From Prosopocoilus inquinatus (Eukaryota; Arthropoda; Insecta; Coleoptera; Lucanidae), in NCBI GenBank assembly GCA_036172665.1, contig CM069875.1:18879806-18943805 (forward strand): DNA of 64,000 nucleotides, given 5' to 3'. The notes under the pieces were generated by a model. That model was not told the DNA's origin. It saw only the letters and a list, made by a program, of their open reading frames with translations, and searched no databases. Shown piece by piece: positions 58,041 through 64,000 of this stretch (position 1 is the first letter of the stretch; each line of letters starts with the position of its first letter). Made by a program: the position numbers and the translations under genes.

Positions 58041-59452
58041 GCAAAAATACGGAGTATATTAAAACATTAAAACGTAAATGTTACTTAATAATACTTAAGA
58101 AGAAAGGGGAAGAAAGCCCTCTCCCCACTCCCATTCCTACTCTTCCCTTTCCATTTTCTGGGCGTCACGAAGGCGTAACGAAGGCGTAACCACGGCCAAC
58201 TGGAACTAACCTTTCCTCTTTTCTTCTTTCCTTTCTTTCCTCCTTTTTTCATTCCTTTCTCTTCTTTTTTTCTCTCCTTTTTTTCTTTCCTTTCTCTCCT
58301 TTTTTCTTTCCTTCTCTTTCTTTATTCTTACTTGCAGTTATTTTGAAAAAATTTCAATAACTAATTATTCTCTCTAACGACTTTAGAATTTGAATAACAT
58401 TTACGAAGTTTAATAATAATCTTATTATAACCAAGTTGAATAGTAATTCTAATCTTATTATTACCAAGTTTATAATAATCTTTATTCAAATGAATGTAAG
58501 GAAAAAGTGTATCTGTCGAATAATAATCTTTATTTGCAAAAATTTTCCTAAATCAAACTTGCAAGTGTCACACAGTTTAACGATACACATTTCACGAGCA
58601 CTCATCTCCTAGAAACCATGATTTCATCGAACAGTCAGCCCCTAATCTTTATTTGTAAGAATCGTGTAAATTTAAATTACATTCTTAAAAATATTCTCTT
58701 ACTTATATTCTCTCGGTAAACACGCACTAAGCTCTGTGAGAGACCGATTGAGACTGGTGTGTAATAATAATATATTAGTTAAACGATTTCTATGCAAATT
58801 GAATTTGAATTTTAAATCGACGGTGAATGCTCGTAAATATGTTAATTTACTATTATGCAATTTTTGCTAGTATGGCTCGCTTTAAAACGTGCTTGTCTTT
58901 ATTTATTTAAAACGGTATTTATATTCATTCACAATTCGGAATACATATGTAAATTTTATAGTGTTTGTATATTTAATCGACGTTCGCCTTCAAACATGTT
59001 TATTTTTTCCATGCCACTTAATTTATTACACGACGGTGTGTGAATCTAAATCCTTAAATTTTAAATTGATCGATTAAAATTAATAACGTCTCCTTTCTGA
59101 TTTAGTTTATTATAATTTTAATACAGATTACTTCTTGCTATGAAATTTTTAACGCTAGACAGTGAAACCCATTTTTGTGACTTTTACATCGTAGAAAATT
59201 CGGAAATTTGACAACGTTTGAAATTTCAATCGAATAAAGCGATACTTTCAAAGACACTAAAAATCTGTCAAGCTAAATTGCTCATCAAGAGTTAATCTAA
59301 ATAATTTAATAACGCAATGTATTTCTAAATTCTTTCTTAAATCCTTAAATGGATTTATTAAAATTAATAACGAATAAAATAACAACTCCTTTCTGATTAT
59401 AGTTTATTGTATAATAATATATTATTAATAACAATATTTAATAATTAATATT
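58041..59452. other. Non-coding gap in the Polinton
   Basis: Contains a CT-rich tract (58205-58330) and two diverged direct copies of an about 80-bp AT-rich segment (about 59045-59125 and 59335-59420), sharing TTAAAATTAATAACG and CTCCTTTCTGATT. No credible frame. Confidence 0.5.
58205..58330. repeat. Polypyrimidine microsatellite (TTTCCTTTCTTTCC type)
   Basis: Irregular CTTT/CCTT repeats of about 125 bp on the plus strand, hence GA-rich on the transcribed strand of the neighbouring genes. Confidence 0.85.
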
Positions 59453-59800
59453 TTAATAATAATATTTAAGAATAAGTACACAAATAGCAATTCTTCTTCG
59501 TGGAGGTGGACCATCTATTTCATCCAAAGAAAATTCGGTTTGATTCCAATGTTGATGACAGAGTCTCTGACTTTGTAGATATTTACAACGTTGATAATGA
59601 ATCGGCAATTTAGGCCAGATGTATTCTAGATCTACGGCTGTGACTCTGGTGCATAGATACGATTTTGGAAAGTACTTCAAATCCTTGTCTGGTATACTAC
59701 TGAACGAACAATCTTTTTCGTACTGGTCAATAACTTCGCCAACTTTCTCTACAACATGCTTTATAATGTTCTTGCAAAATAGACGGGAGAAGAAATCCAT
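59453..59800 (-). CDS. Small Polinton protein, unassigned (115 aa)
   Basis: An intact frame beginning MDFFSRLFCKNIIKHVVEKV. Its core is KDLKYFPKSYLCTRVTAVDL followed by YIWPKLPIHYQRC and RLCHQHWNQ, ending near DEIDGPPPRR. Conserved-looking Cys/His residues suggest a small fold, but no metal-binding pattern is complete. It lies 55 bp from the next frame on the same strand. I believe similar paired small frames recur in insect Polintons, but cannot name a function. Confidence 0.6.
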   Translation of the reverse strand: MDFFSRLFCKNIIKHVVEKVGEVIDQYEKDCSFSSIPDKDLKYFPKSYLCTRVTAVDLEYIWPKLPIHYQRCKYLQSQRLCHQHWNQTEFSLDEIDGPPPRRRIAICVLILKYYY

Positions 59801-59855
59801 TGCGAAGCTGAACTTTTCTTATACTAACTAAGAACCAAAGTTTCCTCATAATATG

Positions 59856-60419
59856 TCACAAATGTTTAGAGTAAAAAAATCCTTCATATAACTTTGTTTG
59901 AATAAATTTATGTAAATCAAACACGTTCGTTAAAGCACACATGCAATTTCTTCTTGAGTGAAATGGACACTTGGGTTCGGATTTTTGAAATTTTTGTACA
60001 TCTTCGTAAATGTCACCCAAATCTAACATAGGTACACTTTCACCATTGCTTTTCGCTAGAATTTCACATAGAAATCGAGACTTCTCCACTCCTTTAACGT
60101 AAACGACTTTGGCTGTACAACATAAAAAGGTGATGATTGCGTCAAACTCAGATAAGGGGACGAATCCGCTATTCCAATCAATGCAATGGTGATTAGTCAT
60201 TAACCAGTTTGCAACATTTTGAAATTTTTTAGGGATCATTGACAAACTTGTGGGTGGTTGAAATAAAAAATGACTCACTTTTCTTTCACTATCGTAAGAA
60301 GCCAACTCTTTTGGTATAAATTGATTATTTTCCACTTTAAATCCTTGAATGTCAATGACAATAAATCGTTTTTTCATGGTTCGGTTGATGTTGCTTCTTA
60401 TAAAATCAAATGAAATCAA
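59856..60419 (-). CDS. Polinton accessory protein, possibly RNase H-fold (187 aa)
   Basis: An intact frame. KKRFIVIDIQGFKVENNQFI near the N-terminus resembles the first strand of a DEDD-exonuclease/RNase H-like fold (VIDIQGF). VVYVKGVEKSRFLCEIL follows, then a C-terminal CPFHSRRNCMCALTNVFDLH segment with a possible C/H metal site. A true start may be the internal Met of TMKKRF. Nuclease activity is only a suggestion: I cannot place all acidic residues. Flanking genes are capsid genes, so a morphogenesis or host-interaction role is equally possible. Confidence 0.55.
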   Translation of the reverse strand: MISFDFIRSNINRTMKKRFIVIDIQGFKVENNQFIPKELASYDSERKVSHFLFQPPTSLSMIPKKFQNVANWLMTNHHCIDWNSGFVPLSEFDAIITFLCCTAKVVYVKGVEKSRFLCEILAKSNGESVPMLDLGDIYEDVQKFQKSEPKCPFHSRRNCMCALTNVFDLHKFIQTKLYEGFFYSKHL

Positions 60420-60457
60420 ATAGTTTTAGCTTCTCTGTTAATATTGCCATTCACGGT

Positions 60458-61720
60458 TTACATCAACTGACGGACAATTTTGGTGAGAGGTGAATAAGAG
60501 AACGCTTTGTCATGCAGCATTAAACAGTAAGCAATAGTATCAGCTTTAATATTTTCTTTAGTTGTAAACTCAATTCTTATTTCTACTGCACTTTTATGCA
60601 TTACATCTCTCTGAAAAGTGCAGTCGATTCCTATTAATGGGCAACTAGCTAATCCTTTTGGATTAAACCAGGGTTGACTGCTTTCACGATGATAATAATT
60701 TTCCTGAAATCTAGAATACATGTCGTATATAACGGCGTATTTGTTATTTTCAATATCAATTTCAATTTTGTCGTACGGATAGCGTTCGCCATTTAGAAAT
60801 ACCGTTAATGATTTTAACTTAACGTCATCAAACAGACTCATGTTTGCATCGACGACACCCTTTCGCTTAGTTTGAAAACCGATGATTATGTACCTTGGCG
60901 TTTCCAACTGCGGAGCCGTTTTTACTGTCCAAGAATGACTTGTCGTAGTTGGGAGTGACGGATACTCGTGCAACTCCCAGCTTCTGAAAGGAATTTGTAT
61001 TTCAACATCTCTGTCTGTCACTCTCGTTAAAGCCAATTGCTCACGTAGTCCACCAGAAATATGAGGTATACTCCATACAATTTTGTCAATTATTAATTTA
61101 ATCTTTTCCGTCTTGTTTGTTTCCACAACTGCATCAACGTCATCATTTGCTCTGATCAATACTAATTCTTGCCTCATATTCAAGACGATCTTTTTATAAT
61201 CTTCCCCAAAACCTAATAATGTCTTTAAAGGTACACTTGCTGAGAAATATCCCTTAACGTTGAGTATATCGCTCATTTTATCATTCTCCTGGATCCATCC
61301 TGCATTTTCCAATTTTACTGTATCGTTGCGAGTAAAAGAAAAATATCCTTTCATTGTTGATGTTATGCCAACATTTCTTACCGAATCCACCTATACTCCG
61401 TTCAGAAGATATCTAATCTCGCTAAACATATAAGCTACCGGATTATTTATCAATTGTGCCGTCGCACTGTGTTTAGTATTATCACTAACCAAACGCAGTC
61501 TTCCCTCTATGTACAAATAACTTTCGCAAGGGAAGGTGTAATTGTCGATCTCAGGTACGGTGATACTCACATCATCGTTGTTACCAAATGATGAACTGAA
61601 TGGTAAGTGTGAATGGAACTCCATACTGGTTATTGAAGTGTCCAATTTAATTTTATCAGTTACTCCCAAAATATCCATGTCGTTCTGTTTAGATGATGAT
61701 TGCCTTATGATGGTGTTCAC
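60458..61720 (-). pseudogene. Polinton major capsid protein, one nonsense codon
   Basis: The frame runs 420 codons from ATG at 61720 with a single TAG at 61391-61393 after residue 109. Downstream landmarks are GITSTMKGYFSFTR, IPFRSWELHEYPSL, YAVIYDMYSRFQENYY and AYCLMLHDKAFSYSPLTKIV. These fit the double-jelly-roll capsid protein of Polintons, which builds the icosahedral shell. Apart from the stop no lesion is visible. It could still be translated as two pieces if downstream initiation occurs (a GTG follows immediately), but a functional capsomer is unlikely. Confidence 0.85.
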
Positions 61721-61931
61721 CCTTTGACGGTTACGTATCTTCTACAGAATAATTCCCCCTATGTTAGCACCTTATAACCTAAACTCTCTAAATATATTCA
61801 ATTTCTCTGTGTCAATTTCAGTTTTTTTTGTCGACAACAGTTCAGTATCTGTTTCCGTGTTTTAAATAATACATTACGTCTAATTCTGCTACACTCTTTC
61901 CGTTTAGAATAATTGCTATCGTAAATAATCA

Positions 61932-62666
61932 TTATGTGAATCTTCTCAAATGAAGTCTTAGAGTAATTACTTCGTTTCTAAAATTTACTAATCGATTCTC
62001 TTGATCTAATAGTCGAATGACTATTCTCGTAATCACGTTCACGGTCACTGGAAGATAAATAGCTTGAAGAGGAGATTCTATTATTTTAAACCCTGGAGGT
62101 ACATTTGGAAAGAAATGATACAAAACATGACCGGGTTCTCCGTTGTTATAAGATCCACCGGTTAGATTACATTCTATTCTTATAGCATTTACTTTATTTA
62201 TTTCCATCGGAAAATCACCAATGTTATTATCGTTTACTTTCAACGTTCTCGGTTTAAAACCCAACAATTTTCCCAATGAATTTGGTTTACTAAAATCGAG
62301 TTTAACCGAACTGTGTGTAGTTGCCTTTAAAGTATTATTATTTCCTTTAATGTTTATATAATCAGGGATATTGTTATTTTGAAAATAATCTTTCAGATAT
62401 TGGTTGATATCGTCTAGTTCATATGTACCTGTAGGTATAACGATAGTTTTCCAAACCGTCGTTTTTCCTGTTTCTTCATAATGTATCAAATTGTTACTTT
62501 CATCTATGTTAGGTATTGCATTAAACGTTTCAAAATTTAACAAGCACATTTCATATGTTGCGTCTTCATCGAGGTATAGTGGTGGATTCAATTCACAAAA
62601 TAAAACTGATTCAATTCCCGTAAGAGTGAACGTACACGCAACGGGTGAAGATTTCATGTTGACCAT
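61932..62666 (-). CDS. Polinton penton (minor capsid, single jelly roll)
   Basis: An intact 244-codon frame between protease and major capsid protein. It starts MVNMKSSPVACTFTLTGIES. The C-terminal half reads VPPGFKIIESPLQAIYLPVT, then RIVIRLLDQENRLVNFRNEV and ITLRLHLRRF, the signature I associate with Polinton penton proteins. In the family it forms the vertex pentamers. Length is as expected. No internal stop or frameshift, which stands out against the ruined replication genes. Confidence 0.82.
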   Translation of the reverse strand: MVNMKSSPVACTFTLTGIESVLFCELNPPLYLDEDATYEMCLLNFETFNAIPNIDESNNLIHYEETGKTTVWKTIVIPTGTYELDDINQYLKDYFQNNNIPDYINIKGNNNTLKATTHSSVKLDFSKPNSLGKLLGFKPRTLKVNDNNIGDFPMEINKVNAIRIECNLTGGSYNNGEPGHVLYHFFPNVPPGFKIIESPLQAIYLPVTVNVITRIVIRLLDQENRLVNFRNEVITLRLHLRRFT

Positions 62667-62688
62667 CTTTCTAGTACTACATTCTTAC

Positions 62689-63096
62689 TTAACTTGTAAA
62701 GGACTTTAAAAACTGTAGACATAAGTGTCCACAATTTTGTGTATTTTGTTTCTGATACCTTTCATAATTATAATTAATAACTCCCAATCCGTTCGACAAA
62801 AGATATTTCTCTACTTCAACTGGAGGTCGTAGATCTCCATAGCTGTCAAAATATTTTACGATTCCTCCTCTCTTATAATATGCCACCCAATGCGTTCCTT
62901 CACCAGAATCGCTATCTAAATTCACTACTCCACTTTCATGCTTCCATATCTTTTTAGGTAAAGTATCTCTCATAAACACACCTCGAAAGGAAGGTAATTT
63001 CCATATTTTAGCATATTTCAGTATGTCAATGTTAGTCAACGGTCGCCGAGGCAAATATTTCAGTTTTTTGGATTGGATCGTAAATATAACCCACAC
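62689..63096 (-). CDS. Polinton adenain-like cysteine protease
   Basis: Catalytic pattern of the adenovirus-protease (C5) family: His in GEGTHWVAYY (H69), Asp in KYFDSYGDLR (D84), and Gln/Cys in NTQNCGHLCLQFL (Q120, C122). The frame also has the typical start LPRRPLTNIDI and FRGVFMRDTLP. The listed start at 63096 overlaps the upstream PLA2-protein frame by 37 bp. A shorter start cannot be excluded, since no in-frame ATG precedes LPRRPL. The role is maturation cleavage of capsid proteins. All active-site residues are present. Confidence 0.85.
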   Translation of the reverse strand: MWVIFTIQSKKLKYLPRRPLTNIDILKYAKIWKLPSFRGVFMRDTLPKKIWKHESGVVNLDSDSGEGTHWVAYYKRGGIVKYFDSYGDLRPPVEVEKYLLSNGLGVINYNYERYQKQNTQNCGHLCLQFLKSFTS

Positions 63097-63881
63097 CCGG
63101 TTTTGTAAGGTTTTATATAGAATCCGCTTCTCACTGCTTTTGTTTCCATAGCGCGATTATGTCGCTCTGCTTCTTTCAGTTGCTCTTTCGCAGCTTTTGC
63201 ATCGTTTACCGCCTTAGCAATTGCAGCTGCACCGCCGCCGAGCGATCCTATTGCGCCCAAAGCCGCAAATAATGGAATTAAAGGTAAAAACCCTCCTCTC
63301 TTAGGAATTGGTATCACTCTTTGACGTGGAGGTCTTATTTTCTTGTGGTCCTTCTTTAAAACAGCCTGCGCCAATTTCACATTTTCTAACAGACTCTGGT
63401 TACCATTAAGTGAAATTGCATGTTGTGCTTTCCTTACAGTTTGTCGAAATGATAATTTACCACCACGCTTCTTCCGTTTACTACGTTTTATCTTCACTCC
63501 GTTTCCCATTCCAAGCTTTGTCTTAGCTTTCATTAAGGCGGTTACAGATAACGCAGATGCTTTTTCACCAAATTCCGCTTCTGTACTCTTCACTCTTTTC
63601 ACTGCCGCTTGATACAATTTTTTATCTGCTTCGTGACGTTTTTCTAAATCGCTACTTACAGAATATGCGATATCGTGTTGCTTGCACGCCTCATCCAACG
63701 CATTCACACCTCTGTCTCCTCTTTTAAGTCGAACGTCTAATTTTGTGCCCGGACCGCAGTAATTGTAACCTGGTAAGTGTAACTCTACTGGTAGTTTATT
63801 AATTCACGTATTAAGTAAACCACGACCTTTTCGTTTTAAGGTACTTCTCGCAGTGTAATCTGTTTTGACACGACGTCGCAT
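63060..63881 (-). pseudogene. PLA2-domain core/minor capsid protein, one nonsense codon
   Basis: From ATG at 63881 (basic start MRRRVKTDY) the frame has one TGA at 63804-63806. It then continues with LPGYNYCGPGTKLDV (calcium-loop-like) and DEACKQHDIAYS, whose His-Asp is the phospholipase A2 catalytic pair. After that come a lysine/arginine-rich segment (KIKRSKRKKRGGK), a hydrophobic glycine-rich stretch (FLPLIPLFAALGAIGSLGGG) and a GFYIKPYKTGCGLYL tail. PLA2 domains help small DNA viruses cross endosomal membranes; the hydrophobic segment recalls adenovirus pVI/pX-like proteins. Downstream ATG at 63707 gives a 215-codon piece lacking the calcium loop. Confidence 0.8.
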
Positions 63882-64000
63882 TTATGGCTTTTCTTTCTAA
63901 CAGTCAACGATGTTACACGTGTACTACTTCAATACTCACTGCTTATCTTTATATAGCGTAAAAATTTCTCTTAATTTTTTGGTTAAGTATCATTAGTTTA
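63882..64000. other. Polinton flank, nothing identified
   Basis: Short AT-rich end of the window. No sequence matching the left end of the element is visible, so the right terminal repeat is probably further on. Confidence 0.4.

Larger units (their letters stand above)
47751..63999. mobile_element. Polinton/Maverick (adintovirus-like) element, right end outside the window
   Basis: Protein-primed-type DNA polymerase B, a chromodomain integrase, FtsK/HerA-type ATPase, double-jelly-roll major capsid protein, penton, adenain-like protease and a PLA2-domain protein occur together in about 16 kb, the defining Polinton set. The polymerase is on the plus strand at the left; everything else is on the minus strand. 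I could not find matching terminal inverted repeats. The left end is probably upstream of 47751 and the right end beyond 64000. Several genes are broken, so this copy is not autonomous. Confidence 0.92.

Overview
The window is AT-rich arthropod nuclear DNA, most likely from an insect. The mix of Ty3/gypsy, Penelope-like, Tc1, non-LTR and Polinton elements with many foldback elements would suit a hymenopteran, but the species cannot be fixed from sequence alone. I see no convincing host gene, tRNA or rRNA. Almost everything recognisable is a mobile element in some state of decay.

Layout. 1-863 is the 3' end of a broken gypsy pol with the start of its 3' LTR. 1.1-18.3 kb is mostly unannotatable AT-rich DNA. 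It holds a decayed non-LTR reverse transcriptase (7.15-8.0 kb, minus), foldback elements without coding capacity (8.7, 10.7-11.7, 12.0-12.4, 16.2-17.4 kb) and minisatellites (10.5 and 14.0-14.4 kb). 18303-24856 is a complete, apparently young Ty3/gypsy retrotransposon on the minus strand. Its 327-bp LTRs differ at one position I could see, it has a 4-bp TTAT target duplication, and it carries one unbroken 1938-codon gag-pol frame. 24.9-26.1 kb holds a decayed Penelope-like reverse transcriptase. 30.4-45.1 kb is a run of large inverted-repeat elements, several in recurring families. One contains a truncated gypsy copy (LTR, PBS, gag, start of RT). A GIY-YIG tail of a Penelope-like element (42.1 kb) and a Tc1 transposase remnant (45.4 kb) also lie here. 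From 47.75 kb to the window end is a large Polinton/Maverick (adintovirus-like) element. It carries DNA polymerase B on the plus strand. On the minus strand it carries integrase, packaging ATPase, major capsid protein, penton, adenain-type protease, a PLA2-domain core protein and several unassigned proteins.

The most interesting item is the gypsy element at 18.3-24.9 kb. Its polyprotein starts with a SAP-type domain and an 11-residue repeat coiled coil. It lacks the usual CCHC knuckle between Gag and protease. After integrase it continues into a macro domain resembling the ADP-ribose hydrolase TARG1/OARD1, with both catalytic residues conserved, followed by a CCCH zinc finger. The frame runs through the polypurine tract and stops inside the 3' LTR.

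The Polinton shows uneven decay. Polymerase and integrase are riddled with frameshifts, and the polymerase is split by a 0.7-kb repeat insertion. Penton, protease and two accessory frames are open, and the major capsid protein and PLA2 protein each have only one nonsense codon. Between the ATPase and capsid blocks lie a probable two-exon proline-rich gene and two Ser/Thr-rich frames that I could not assign.
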